A DNA stretch of 64,000 nt from Brevibacterium luteolum (GCF_013004595.1 NZ_JABEMC010000002.1:62001-126000), one strand, 5' to 3'. Counted from the first letter of the stretch, positions 30,178 through 38,725 are shown. Made by a program: numbers and translations. The notes: generated from the sequence alone by a model not told the origin.

Positions 30178-30908
30178 CCCGCATCTTCCCTCCCCAAGAC
30201 CTACAATGTCCTGACCCGAAGAGATGCACGGTAGCCGCTATTGAACTCAGTGGTCTAGCAGAAGCTGGCGACCTGCCTATCGTCACTATCCCGAAAACGC
30301 GGCACTGGTATTGGGTCTACGACACGCAGGACGGGTACAGCCACCCAAACCCTGGTTTCGGAGACACGAGGTTCGCACCATTCGATGCACTCGACACACA
30401 GGAGCGTGTTCCGACGCTCTACCTCGCTGAATCACTTTCTGCAGCACTACTCGAAACCAGCTTCCATGACGTTCATACGCAGACACCGCGAGTCGTGTCG
30501 GAACTATCGCTGCACGACAAACTGCACGCTCGGCTCATTCCGCCCTGTGATGTGGAGCTGACCGATCTTCGGGACTCCCAGCTGAGCCGACTCGGCTACA
30601 CGCGACCTCAGCTTGCGAGCAGCTCACCCGAGCACTATCCGTGCACGCGCCGGGTGGCCCGGGCAGTTCACGCAGCTCCACAGAACTGTGCAGGAATCAT
30701 CTGGCATTCGCGCCAGGCGGAGCTCAGCAGCGCAGGTCCTGCTGAGGTGGCCGTTGTCTTCGCAGACCGCGTCGCGCATACACGCGGAGCCTGGAAGCTC
30801 GGCCCCTACCGAGACGCTTACGGTTCCCTTCTCGAAGGGACTGGCCGTCTCATCCTCGATGAGGTCGCTGAGACCCTCAACGTCACCATCTCGCAGATCG
30901 ATCTCTGA
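30174..30908 (+). CDS. RES-domain toxin
   Basis: The 244-residue protein carries the RES domain: HPNPGFGDTRFAPFD with the conserved Arg, then TLYLAESLSAALLETSFHD with the conserved Glu, with the rest of the ADP-ribosyltransferase-like fold behind. Known RES toxins (MbcT, ParT and relatives) degrade NAD+ or modify targets and are neutralized by Xre-type partners. The ATG overlaps the antitoxin stop (ATGA). The pair sits between two convergent LppM-like genes. The frame is intact and all visible key residues are present, so it is probably functional. Confidence 0.82.
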   Translation: MTRIFPPQDLQCPDPKRCTVAAIELSGLAEAGDLPIVTIPKTRHWYWVYDTQDGYSHPNPGFGDTRFAPFDALDTQERVPTLYLAESLSAALLETSFHDVHTQTPRVVSELSLHDKLHARLIPPCDVELTDLRDSQLSRLGYTRPQLASSSPEHYPCTRRVARAVHAAPQNCAGIIWHSRQAELSSAGPAEVAVVFADRVAHTRGAWKLGPYRDAYGSLLEGTGRLILDEVAETLNVTISQIDL

Positions 30909-30940
30909 CCGCCTGCCGGCGCGGTCTCCCTGCACACGGC

Positions 30941-30972
30941 TGAGGGGCCCAGACGGCTGTCTGGACCCCTCA
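30941..30972. terminator. Bidirectional terminator after the RES toxin gene
   Basis: TGAGGGGCCCAGAC pairs with GTCTGGACCCCTCA (one mismatch) around a GGCT loop, between the toxin gene and the convergent LppM-like paralogue. Confidence 0.75.
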
Positions 30973-31003
30973 ATGCTCAGCGCATGTCATGCGCGCTCAG
31001 CTC

Positions 31004-32116
31004 TCACTGTCGTGGTGGCTGCGGACCTGAACCATATCCGGGATTGCCGTAGCCCGGCTGTCCCGGGCCCTGCTGGGGCGGCTGTCCGAACTGCTGACCG
31101 GGCTGCCCCTGTCCCCACTGCGGTTGCGAACCACCCTGCTGCCCGTAGGACCCTGGTGCCGAACCGGGTGCCTGCGGTGGCTGCACGCGGCCGGGTCCAC
31201 CGGGCTGCCCCTGCTGAGGCGGCTGACCATACGGGCCAGGCTGGCTCTGCGGTCCGGGGTGTCCGTACTGGCCGGGAGCCGAAGGGCCGGCGCTGGGCTG
31301 TCCGTACTGGCTCTGATGACCGTACTGGCCGGGTACGCCGTAGGAGGCGGCAGCGGCGGGACCGCCCTGGTGCTGCTGTTGCTTCTTCTTCCGCGAGAGC
31401 AGGACGGCGAGCAGAATGCCGCCGCCGATGAGCAGCAGCAGAAGGATGCCGCCGATGACGAAGAGGACCCACCACGGGAAAGACGAGCTCTTCGCCTTGA
31501 CGGTGATGGTGTCGCCGTCGAAGCTCTTCAGGTCGTAGGTGACGACATTGTCCTCGATCTGACCACCGGGGGCGTCGATGATCTTGCCGGGGAACGTGAG
31601 CTTGACGGTGGCCTCGGTGAACAGACTGGCGGGATCGCCACCAGCGGTCTCGTATTCGCCGACACCGGATCCCAGATCGGAGGAGCGGATGAAGTTCGGC
31701 ATCGAGAACGAGATCTCGCCGTTCTCCTTGCTGATCGACAGGCCATCAAGACCAGTCTCAGTGCCGCCGGTCAGCGCATTCGGGTCGACCTTGTCGAGAA
31801 TGAGCTTCATGCCGAGGTCGGTGTCCGTGGAGATCTTCTCCACCGTCATCCCTTCAGGCGCCTCAGCCTCTGCTTCCCGGATGGACTCGTCGACATCGCC
31901 TTCATAGTCAGTCGACGTTCCGTAGCTGCCGTACTGGGAGGACTGGTCTTCGAGCATCTGCCGGTCGAACGTGTACTGCATGGTGCCGCTGAGCTTGAGG
32001 TCCTTGTCGATCTCCATGTCGAAGCTGACGGCCATGCATCCGGTGAGGACGAACCCCAGCAGAAGCATCAGGCCCACAGCCAGCGGCTTCGTCACACGGT
32101 CTGTCAGCGTCTTCAT
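31004..32116 (-). CDS. LppM-like membrane-anchored lipoprotein with Gln/Gly/Pro-rich tail (paralogue 2)
   Basis: The 371-residue protein mirrors paralogue 1: signal peptide with lipobox VLTGC, the LppM-type domain (DMEIDKDLKLSGTMQYTFD ... NGEISFSMPNFI ... KLTFPGKIIDAPGG), the same WWVLFVIGG membrane segment, a Lys/Arg stop-transfer, then about 130 residues rich in Gln, Gly, Pro and Tyr. Start at 32116 has GAGAGGTG five bases upstream; the frame is open to 32146. Sequence similarity to paralogue 1 is clear across the lipoprotein domain, so the two arose by duplication. The tails differ in composition and may be low-complexity interaction regions. Confidence 0.8.
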   Translation of the reverse strand: MKTLTDRVTKPLAVGLMLLLGFVLTGCMAVSFDMEIDKDLKLSGTMQYTFDRQMLEDQSSQYGSYGTSTDYEGDVDESIREAEAEAPEGMTVEKISTDTDLGMKLILDKVDPNALTGGTETGLDGLSISKENGEISFSMPNFIRSSDLGSGVGEYETAGGDPASLFTEATVKLTFPGKIIDAPGGQIEDNVVTYDLKSFDGDTITVKAKSSSFPWWVLFVIGGILLLLLIGGGILLAVLLSRKKKQQQHQGGPAAAASYGVPGQYGHQSQYGQPSAGPSAPGQYGHPGPQSQPGPYGQPPQQGQPGGPGRVQPPQAPGSAPGSYGQQGGSQPQWGQGQPGQQFGQPPQQGPGQPGYGNPGYGSGPQPPRQ

Positions 32117-32241
32117 GGGGCACCTCTCACGCATCGTCACCGCCACAGCTTCGCAGCGCTGGTCTCAACCTATCAGGACACATGCGGGCTCGCCATGCAT
32201 CGCTGTTCCAGTTTCGACACTCGGCATCGTTGCCGGCGACC

Positions 32242-33477
32242 TCAGCCGGTGAGCTTCCCGTTGCGGGCGATGAGCCGGCCTGCCTTGAACACGAACCGCT
32301 CATCCGGGCAGTCCATGATCGCAGCGGTCACGGTGTCGGCCTTGGCCAGCAGCAGGTCGGCTGGGGCACCGACGGCCAATCCCGCCTCGGCGTCGGAGGT
32401 CACGTCACCGGCAGGGGCGTGCGGGACACCGTCGAGGATGTGGCGGCCGCCGCGGGAGGCGACGTCGAGGCAGTGCTCGATGTCGGCATCGGCGCGGAAG
32501 CCGTTGGTGAAGGCCAGCTGCCACACCCGGCGCAGCACATCACCGTCACCGTAGGGGCTCCAGTAGTCGCGCTGGCCGTCCTCACCGAGGCCCACCCGCA
32601 CGCCGGTCTCGGCGAGCATCCCCAGCGGCAGCACGGTGCCGGCCGGGGCGACAGTGGTGACGGCGATCTGGTTCGCCGCCAGCATCTCGGCCAGCCTGCG
32701 CTGTTCGCGCTCGGCGACGCTGCCGAGGACGAAGCAGTGTGAGACGGTCACCTTGCCCTGCATGCCCGCTGCCTGCGTGCGGGCGATGATCTCTTCGAGG
32801 CTGAACACGCCGACGGTGCCGCGTTCGTGGAGATGGATGTCGATGCCGAGGCCGTACTTCTCGGCCCAGCCGAAGACCATGTCGAGGTGCGTCTTCGGGT
32901 CCCGGTCATACGTCGTCGGGTCGAGCCCGCCGATGAGGTCAGCTCCGGCGGCCAGCCCCTGTTCGACGTAGCGCGGGGCGTCGGCATCGCGCAGCAGCCC
33001 GGCCTGCGGGAAGGCGACGATCTCCATGTCGACGATCCCGGCCAGGGTCTCCTTGGCGGCGTGGAGGGCTTCGAAGCGCTCGAGCTGGCAGTCGGAGTCG
33101 ATCTGGGCGTGCGTGCGGATGCGGGTGGCGCCGGAGGCGACCATCCGGCTGGCGGCGTAAACGGCCTGGTCGTAGGCGCTGCGCTCACCGTGGCGCCAGT
33201 TGGCGCGGTCGTTCATGATGAGCTCGTGCAGGCTGGATCCGGCGGTGTGCGGCCTAAACGTCTGGCCCAGCCGGTTCGAGTCGAGGTGGGCGTGGACATC
33301 CCCCAGGCTCGGCATGACGACGTAACCGGTCGCGTCGATGACGTCCGCGGTCGAGGCGGGGGCCGCCTCGGCGGCGGGAGCGATGGCTGCGATGGTGCCG
33401 TCATCGAGGGTGATGTCGACGGGGTCTGCGTCAGGGGCGCGGTTGAACAGGCGGGCGCCGGTGAGGATGGTAGGCAT
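32242..33477 (-). CDS. Amidohydrolase, cytosine deaminase-like
   Basis: This 411-residue protein is a metal-dependent amidohydrolase. Metal ligands are visible in order: HAHLDS near residue 61, the HLHERG segment near 195, SHC near 225, and an acidic EDGQRDYWSPYG near 299 in place of the cytosine deaminase GHDxxxDPW block. Order and spacing resemble cytosine deaminase and related cyclic-amide deaminases, but the last block differs, so the substrate may not be cytosine. The start codon at 33477 is near the left edge of a short gap after the SpoU methyltransferase gene. Family is firm; substrate is not. Confidence 0.82.
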   Translation of the reverse strand: MPTILTGARLFNRAPDADPVDITLDDGTIAAIAPAAEAAPASTADVIDATGYVVMPSLGDVHAHLDSNRLGQTFRPHTAGSSLHELIMNDRANWRHGERSAYDQAVYAASRMVASGATRIRTHAQIDSDCQLERFEALHAAKETLAGIVDMEIVAFPQAGLLRDADAPRYVEQGLAAGADLIGGLDPTTYDRDPKTHLDMVFGWAEKYGLGIDIHLHERGTVGVFSLEEIIARTQAAGMQGKVTVSHCFVLGSVAEREQRRLAEMLAANQIAVTTVAPAGTVLPLGMLAETGVRVGLGEDGQRDYWSPYGDGDVLRRVWQLAFTNGFRADADIEHCLDVASRGGRHILDGVPHAPAGDVTSDAEAGLAVGAPADLLLAKADTVTAAIMDCPDERFVFKAGRLIARNGKLTG

Positions 33478-33530
33478 GATCTGAGTCTATGCCCGCTGGC
33501 GCATGGCTGGAGGTGTACGGCAGGTGGGGC

Positions 33531-34199
33531 TCAGCTGACCGGCTGGCCGAAGGCGTGCCGGCGGATCCAGGCGTGCATGGCGATCGCGGCGGCGGCTGCG
33601 GCGTTCATCGACCGGGTCGAGCCGTACTGCTGGATCGAGAGCACCGCCTCACAGGCGGTGTGGGCGGCGTCGGTGAGGCCGGGGCCCTCCTGGCCGAAGA
33701 GGAACACGCACTTCTCCGGCAGCTCGTAGGTCTCCAGGGGCACGGAGTCGGGGAAGTTGTCGACGCCGATGAGCGGGAGGCTCCGCTCGGCACACCAGGC
33801 GGCCAGCGCCTCGGCGTCGGGGTGGTGGTGCAGGTGCTGGTAGCGGTCGGTGACCATCGCCCCGCGGCGGTTCCAGCGGCGCCGACCGACGATGTGGACG
33901 GCGGCGGCGTTGAAGGCGTTGGCGGTGCGCACGACCGAGCCGATGTTGAGGTCGTGCTGCCAGTTCTCGACGGCGACGTGGAAGCCGTGGCGGGTGCGGT
34001 CGAGGTCGGCGACGATCGCCTCGAGCTTCCAGTACCGGTACTTGTCGACGACGTTGCGGCGGTCGCCTTCGGCGAGCAGTTCCGGGTCGTAGTGCTCGCC
34101 GGTTGGCCACTCACCGGCCCAGGAGCCGACGCCGACGGTGGTGTCGGCATCGGCCCCTGGTGCAGGTGCTGGGTGCTCAGCACCCGGTGGCTGGGTCAC
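33531..34199 (-). CDS. TrmH/SpoU-family RNA methyltransferase
   Basis: The 222-residue protein has the three SPOUT knot motifs: NIGSVVRTANAFNAAAV, FLFGQEGPGLTDA and LSIQQYGSTRSMNAAAAAAIAMHAW. These methylate the 2'-O-ribose of tRNA or rRNA using S-adenosylmethionine; the exact target cannot be read from sequence. The first 30 residues are Pro/Ala/Gly-rich and unconserved. The GTG start overlaps the upstream permease stop (GTGA), so it is probably co-transcribed with the ABC-2 genes. Confidence 0.9.
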   Translation of the reverse strand: MTQPPGAEHPAPAPGADADTTVGVGSWAGEWPTGEHYDPELLAEGDRRNVVDKYRYWKLEAIVADLDRTRHGFHVAVENWQHDLNIGSVVRTANAFNAAAVHIVGRRRWNRRGAMVTDRYQHLHHHPDAEALAAWCAERSLPLIGVDNFPDSVPLETYELPEKCVFLFGQEGPGLTDAAHTACEAVLSIQQYGSTRSMNAAAAAAIAMHAWIRRHAFGQPVS

Positions 34200-35839
34200 G
34201 GCTTCTTCTTGGAGCCGGACTTCTTGGCGGCAGGCTTCTTCGCCGCAGGCTTCGACTTCGTGGCGGTCTTCGCAGCCGTCGACCCGCTGGAGGACTCGTC
34301 AGCGTCGTCGACGTCGTCAGTCTCGTCCGCCTCGGCGCCGGCATCGTCTGCATCTGCGGAGTCGTCGGCGGCAGCGGACTTCTTGTCCGCCTCGGCACCG
34401 GCGCCCTTCTTGCGCAGCTTGACGGTGCGTCCGCCGTGTCCGGCGCCGCGCAGCAGGTTCTTCTCATAGGCGCCTGAAGAGAGGCCGAAGGCCATGAGCG
34501 CAAGGACGAGCGCGATGCCGGCGGCCAGCAGGCCCTCCCACCACTCGGCCTGGCCGGCGAAGTAGCGCATCGGCATGGCGACCGGGGCGGTGAACGGGAT
34601 GAAGGACAGGATCCGCAGGATGTCGGCCTTGAGCGCGAAGACCATCGGCACGAAGGCGCCGGCGGCGGCGAGCAGCACGATGAGGCCGTAGCCGATCTGG
34701 CGGGCGCGGCGCCCGGCTGGGGTGGCGGCCCACAGGAACAGCGACATGTACAGCAGCACAACGATGAGGAAGATCGCCGAGAACCAGCCGATGCCCGGGA
34801 GTGCGGCCATCGCCAGGGAGTTGAACGAGGCGATCGACAGGCCGAGCATGAGCACGCCGACGGTGATGACGAGGTAGACGAGTGCGAGCACCGTCAGCCC
34901 GTAGACCCGGCCCCAGGCAGCGGCCCTGGGCGGGATGGTGGCGGCGATGACCTCGGCGAGGCGGTTGCGCTTCTCGACCCGGGCGTTGGCGTACAGGGCA
35001 GCACCGAGGGTGAGCACGGAGGCGAGCAGCAGCAGGGCCATGCCCCAGACGAACACCGAGCTAGCCGCGGCCGGCACGGGTGGTTCCTCCAGGTAGGTCA
35101 CCGGCATCTCCGGCTGCAGCTTGTTCATGATCTCCGTCGGCTTGGAGTTCAGCGCCACCAGCTGCTGCTGGCCCATGCCCGAGGGGTCGACGAGGAGTGC
35201 GGCATCGGCTTCGCCGGTGCGCACGAGCTCCTGGGCCTTCTCCACGGAGTCGACGTCCTTGATTTTCAGGCCCAGCTGCTGTTCGGCAGCTGCGGCCTGT
35301 TCGCCGAGGCCGACGGTGGCCAGAGTCGAGTCGCCGGTGGAGCCTTCCGGGCTGGCGTTCTGCGCGCCGATGATGATCGCGGCGATGACGGCCAGGCCGA
35401 GGATCAGGCTGGTGACGTAGAACAGCGGCGAGCGGGACACGGACACGGTCTCGCGGTTGGACACGAGCCAGGCGGCCTGCCGGCCGGTGAGGTCGCGGAA
35501 CTCAGACACGAGCCCGGTCTTGGGTTCGCTGCCGGGATCCGGGCGGTCTTCGCGCAGCTCATAGGGCACATCGGCATCGGTGAGCAGATCGTCATCGGAG
35601 TCGATCGTCTCGACCGGGATCTCGTCCTCGGAATCGACGTCTGTCTCAGCGTCAGCCTCAGCGTCTGCGTCCTCGGCGAGGGCATCGGCTTCGCCGGGTT
35701 CGGTGTCCTCATCGAGGATGACGAGGTCGTCATCGGCGCCGGGAGCCGTCGGGTCGGCCGGGTCGACCGGGGCGCTGGCCTCAGCTGGGTCAGTGGGGTC
35801 GACCGGGTCGGTGAGGTCCTTCTTGTTCTTGTCGTTCAC
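34196..35839 (-). CDS. ABC-2 type transporter permease with acidic N-terminus and basic C-terminal tail
   Basis: This 547-residue protein has an unusual first 110 residues dominated by Asp, Glu, Pro and Ala, then a NatB-like ABC-2 permease: one membrane helix near residue 145, an extracellular domain, and a cluster of helices with conserved PFTAPVAMPMRY. The last 70 residues are charged, ending in a Lys/Ala-rich tail (TKSKPAAKKPAAKK). The GTG start directly follows the stop of the ATPase gene. Such exporters move sodium, drugs or peptides; substrate unknown. Opposite charge of the two cytoplasmic ends is discussed as a finding. Confidence 0.85.
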   Translation of the reverse strand: MNDKNKKDLTDPVDPTDPAEASAPVDPADPTAPGADDDLVILDEDTEPGEADALAEDADAEADAETDVDSEDEIPVETIDSDDDLLTDADVPYELREDRPDPGSEPKTGLVSEFRDLTGRQAAWLVSNRETVSVSRSPLFYVTSLILGLAVIAAIIIGAQNASPEGSTGDSTLATVGLGEQAAAAEQQLGLKIKDVDSVEKAQELVRTGEADAALLVDPSGMGQQQLVALNSKPTEIMNKLQPEMPVTYLEEPPVPAAASSVFVWGMALLLLASVLTLGAALYANARVEKRNRLAEVIAATIPPRAAAWGRVYGLTVLALVYLVITVGVLMLGLSIASFNSLAMAALPGIGWFSAIFLIVVLLYMSLFLWAATPAGRRARQIGYGLIVLLAAAGAFVPMVFALKADILRILSFIPFTAPVAMPMRYFAGQAEWWEGLLAAGIALVLALMAFGLSSGAYEKNLLRGAGHGGRTVKLRKKGAGAEADKKSAAADDSADADDAGAEADETDDVDDADESSSGSTAAKTATKSKPAAKKPAAKKSGSKKKP

Positions 35840-36742
35840 TCAGATCCTCTCCTTCAGCAGCTCGGCCAGGCTCGCGTTGTGCGCACCATATTCTGTCACG
35901 CCGCTCGTCTCAGCCACGGCAGCGAAGGCCCCCTGCGGATCGGATGCGGAGAAGACCACCAGCTCGCGGTCAGCTGCGCCGGTCTCCTCATCGTCTGCGA
36001 CATCGATGCCAGGGTGAGCGGCCAGGCTGGTGCGTCCCGCCTCGGCGGCGGCAGCGCTCTCGTAGCGGACGGCGTACTGGTTCGCGTCCCGGCGCAGCGT
36101 GGCCAGTGCACCCTTCCCGACGACTGTGCCGCGGTCGAGGGCGATGACGTCATCAGCGACCGATTCGGTCAGCTCATAGGAATCGGAGGTGAAGATGACC
36201 GGGACGCCGGAGTCGGCGTGGTCGCGCAGCAGGCTGAAGACCTTCTCGGTGCTCGCGGCATCGAGACCGTCAAACGGGTCGTCGAGCACGACGACGTCCG
36301 GGTCGGCAGCGAGCACGGCGGCGATCTCAGCACGGGCGACCTCGGTGCCCGACAGGTGCGACAGCGGCGCGTAGGCGCGGTCGGACAGGTCGAGGCGCGA
36401 GAGCAGAATGACGGCGTTGCGCTCGGCTGCCCCCATCGTCATGCCGTGCAGGCGGGCGAGGTAGACGATCTGCTCGAGGACCTTCATCCCCGGGTAGCCG
36501 CCGCGTTCGGCGGGCAGATAGCCGAAGTTCTGCCGGTCGCCGAAGCCCAGTTCGTGGCCTTCGAGTTCGACGGTGCCATCATCGGGGGTGATGAGGCCCA
36601 TGATGACGCGGACGAGTTCGGTCTTGCCGGAGCCGCGCTGGCCGACGATGCCGGTCAGGCGGCGCGGGCGGGCGGTCAGCGATACGTCCTTCAGCCACGT
36701 CTTGCGGCCGGACTTGAGCGTGATGCCGGTGAGTTCGAGCAC
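35840..36742 (-). CDS. ABC transporter ATP-binding protein (NatA-like)
   Basis: The 300-residue protein is the ATPase partner of the ABC-2 permease just downstream. Walker A is GQRGSGKTEL and Walker B VVVLDDPFDGLD. The ABC signature reads LSHLSGTEVAR rather than LSGGxxRR, so it is degenerate at the second Gly. Walker B is followed by Asp where most ABC ATPases have the catalytic Glu (DDP instead of DEP). The C-terminal 80 residues are a NatA-type accessory domain. GTG start with AAGGA about seven bases upstream. Role is export; substrate unknown. Confidence 0.88.
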   Translation of the reverse strand: MLELTGITLKSGRKTWLKDVSLTARPRRLTGIVGQRGSGKTELVRVIMGLITPDDGTVELEGHELGFGDRQNFGYLPAERGGYPGMKVLEQIVYLARLHGMTMGAAERNAVILLSRLDLSDRAYAPLSHLSGTEVARAEIAAVLAADPDVVVLDDPFDGLDAASTEKVFSLLRDHADSGVPVIFTSDSYELTESVADDVIALDRGTVVGKGALATLRRDANQYAVRYESAAAAEAGRTSLAAHPGIDVADDEETGAADRELVVFSASDPQGAFAAVAETSGVTEYGAHNASLAELLKERI

Positions 36743-36825
36743 GGGTGGTCCTTCGATTGACGGGGGTGCGCGCCGCGTGCGGCGCCGGGTCTAGTGTTGC
36801 GTGCGGTGTCAGCTGCCGTCCAATC

Positions 36826-36872
36826 CCAGCGGTGGCGGCACCGGGCCCGAGGTGCCGGTCCGGTTGGGATCG
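36826..36872 (-). terminator. Probable terminator downstream of pyrE
   Basis: Just after the pyrE stop, CGGCACC pairs with GGTGCCG across a short loop, enclosed by ATCCCA/TGGGAT. Coordinates are approximate. One strand contains a copy of the dispersed CCTCGGG motif. Confidence 0.4.
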
Positions 36873-36878
36873 TGACGC

Positions 36879-37439
36879 TCAGTCGAGACCGAGGTCGCTG
36901 GTGCTCAGCGCGATGAGGTACGGCAGGCCTGCGGCCTCGACGCGCTCCTTGGCACCGGTGTTGCGGTCCATCACGACGGCGACGGCGATGACCTCAGCAC
37001 CGGCTTCGCGCAGCGCCTCGACAGCGGTGAGCACGGAGCCGCCGGTCGTCGAGGTGTCCTCGACGGCGATGACCTTGCGGCCGGCCACATCGGGACCTTC
37101 GACGCGGCGGCCCATGCCGTGTTCCTTGGCGGCCTTGCGCACGACGAAGGTGTCCTTGGGGGTGCCGCGGACGACGGAGCGGTGCATGATCGCGGTGCCG
37201 ACCGGGTCGGCGCCCATCGTCAGGCCGCCGATCGCCTCGACCTCGTCGAGGTAGCCGGTGGATTCCAGCAGGTCGAGCATGACGTCGCCGATGAGCGGGG
37301 CGCTGCGGTGGTCGAGGGTGACCCGGCGCAGGTCGAGGTAGTAGTCGGCCTCCTTGCCGGAGGACAGCGTGACCTTTCCGCGCACGACGGCGAGTTCGTC
37401 GATGAGCTGCAGCAGCTGGGATTTCGCAGTTTCTGACAT
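36879..37439 (-). CDS. pyrE: Orotate phosphoribosyltransferase
   Basis: PyrE (186 residues) joins orotate to PRPP, giving orotidine 5'-phosphate in pyrimidine synthesis. SGKEADYYLDLRR near the N-terminus and the PRPP loop VIAVEDTSTTGGSVLTAVEAL (Asp-rich) are diagnostic, with the hinge segment KDTFVVRKAAKEHGMG containing catalytic lysines. It lies apart from other pyr genes. A hairpin 60 bases upstream and a possible -10 (TAGACT) six bases before the ATG suggest either an attenuated leader or a leaderless transcript. Confidence 0.95.
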   Translation of the reverse strand: MSETAKSQLLQLIDELAVVRGKVTLSSGKEADYYLDLRRVTLDHRSAPLIGDVMLDLLESTGYLDEVEAIGGLTMGADPVGTAIMHRSVVRGTPKDTFVVRKAAKEHGMGRRVEGPDVAGRKVIAVEDTSTTGGSVLTAVEALREAGAEVIAVAVVMDRNTGAKERVEAAGLPYLIALSTSDLGLD

Positions 37440-37445
37440 GCGCTC

Positions 37446-37473
37446 AGTCTACGTGGACGAAGCCGAGTGCCAG
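37446..37473 (-). promoter_or_regulatory. Candidate leaderless promoter of pyrE
   Basis: On the minus strand CTGGCA (37473-37468) and TAGACT (37451-37446), four of six matches each, are 16 bases apart, and the pyrE ATG begins six bases after the -10. Transcription would begin at or near the ATG. A plausible but unproven reading. Confidence 0.4.
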
Positions 37474-37499
37474 CTGAAGAGGTCCTGCCTGGAGAAACA

Positions 37500-37541
37500 C
37501 AAAGACCCCGGGGCGCGTCACGCGTCTTCCCGGGGCCTTTG
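37500..37541 (-). terminator. Intrinsic terminator-like hairpin between SDR gene and pyrE
   Basis: CAAAGACCCCGGG pairs with CCCGGGGCCTTTG (one mismatch) across a 16-base loop. On the minus strand the stem runs into TCTTTGTGTTTC, a U-rich tail rare in this GC-rich window. It may end the SDR transcript or act as a pyrE attenuator. Confidence 0.65.
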
Positions 37542-37861
37542 CAGCACTCCCCTCGAGTACCCGGACGCATCCCCATACGTCCGTCATTCGCCCGATCCCC
37601 ACCGGGTCGAATTATCACCATTTAACCATGGATTAGTTGATTTGTGAACTTGTCCTGCGAAGAAAATCTCACCGGTCACACGCGCCACCCGAGTCCGGAA
37701 ATCGGCCTCTTACCTGCGTTTATATTGCATGTTTGGCTTTGCATATGCGAAGCGGCTGATAGGCGGAAGGGGCTGCTCGTGGCGAGGCGTGCCGCTCGCT
37801 GTGCCCGGCTGCCGATTCCCCAAAGGCACCTTGTCTTCACTGCGCGGGCGGCCTCGGGAGT

Positions 37862-38701
37862 TCAGCGGCGTGGCTGCCGGGTGAAGCGGAAGCCGTTGCT
37901 GGCGAACCGGATGAGGGGTCTGGGCAGCACCTGGGCTGCGGCGTAGGCGAGCTTGTACTGCAGGCCGGGCACGGAGACGACCCTGCCTGCGCGGGCATCG
38001 CGCAGCCCCTGCCGGGCGACGGTCGAGGCGTCGACCCAGGCTGCGGCCGGCAGATGCGACATGTCGACGTCCATGCGGTCGTGGAACTCGGTGCGCACGA
38101 ACCCGGGCAGCACCGCGGTGGCGGTCACGCCGGTGCCGGCGAGTGCGGCGGCGAGGCTTTCGGTGAAGATGAGCACATGCGACTTCGCTCCGGCGTAGGT
38201 GCCCATCGTCGTGACCGCGGCCATCGAGGCGATGTTGACGATGCCACCGCGGCCGCGGGCGCGCATCGCATGGGCTGCATGCCAGGAGATGTCCTCAACG
38301 GCGCGGATGAGCACGGTGTCGAGCTTCGCGAGCTCCGCCGGGTCGGTTCTCAGCACCGAAGAGCGCAGTCCGTAGCCGGCGCTGTTGACGACGACGTCGA
38401 CGCGGCGGGAGTCGATGAGGTCGGTGACCTGCCGGATCCCGCCGATCGTCCCGTCGCCCTCAGTCCGGCTGAGATCGCAGCTGAGCACCTCGCAGACGAT
38501 CCGGTAGCGGTGCATGAGCCTGACGGCTGTGGCGTCGAGGCGCTCGAGGTCGCGGGCGACGAGGATGAGCCGGTAGCCGTCGGCGGCGAGCTCATGGGCG
38601 ATCGCCAGCCCGATGCCGCTGGTGGCACCCGTGATGAGGGCGACCGGCGCCTCGGGCGCGGGGGCAGCGGGCACGGAACTCAGGCTGGGTGTCGATGCCA
38701 T
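37862..38701 (-). CDS. Short-chain dehydrogenase/reductase
   Basis: This 279-residue classical SDR binds NAD(P)H through TGATSGIG near residue 26, with VVNSAGYG further on. Its catalytic residues are the Ser in IASMAA and the YxxxK pair in TYAGAKSHV. The C-terminal region (QVLPRPLIRF) is typical of SDRs acting on lipid-like or unknown carbonyls. I use the ATG at 38701; a GTG at 38722 is possible and neither has a good ribosome-binding site. The N-terminal Pro/Ala stretch contains one copy of the dispersed motif. Substrate unknown. Confidence 0.85.
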   Translation of the reverse strand: MASTPSLSSVPAAPAPEAPVALITGATSGIGLAIAHELAADGYRLILVARDLERLDATAVRLMHRYRIVCEVLSCDLSRTEGDGTIGGIRQVTDLIDSRRVDVVVNSAGYGLRSSVLRTDPAELAKLDTVLIRAVEDISWHAAHAMRARGRGGIVNIASMAAVTTMGTYAGAKSHVLIFTESLAAALAGTGVTATAVLPGFVRTEFHDRMDVDMSHLPAAAWVDASTVARQGLRDARAGRVVSVPGLQYKLAYAAAQVLPRPLIRFASNGFRFTRQPRR

Positions 38702-38725
38702 GGCCACAGCATAAGCGCACACGGC

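Larger units (their letters stand above)
37440..37861. other. Intergenic region between SDR gene and pyrE, with a low-GC island
   Basis: The 420 bases contain a terminator-like hairpin (37500-37541), a candidate pyrE promoter (37446-37473), and a clearly AT-richer part at about 37605-37760 (for example TTATCACCATTTAACCATGG). Two open frames on the plus strand have no ribosome-binding sites or recognisable products. Confidence 0.5.

Noticed and set aside
30954-31500. Plus-strand open frames opposite the tail of LppM-like paralogue 2
   Set aside because: They are shadows of the Gln/Gly/Pro-rich tail, with no signal peptide or motif.
37644-37946. Plus-strand frame in the low-GC part upstream of pyrE
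   Set aside because: Cys/Arg-rich, overlaps the 3' end of the SDR gene in antisense, no ribosome-binding site.
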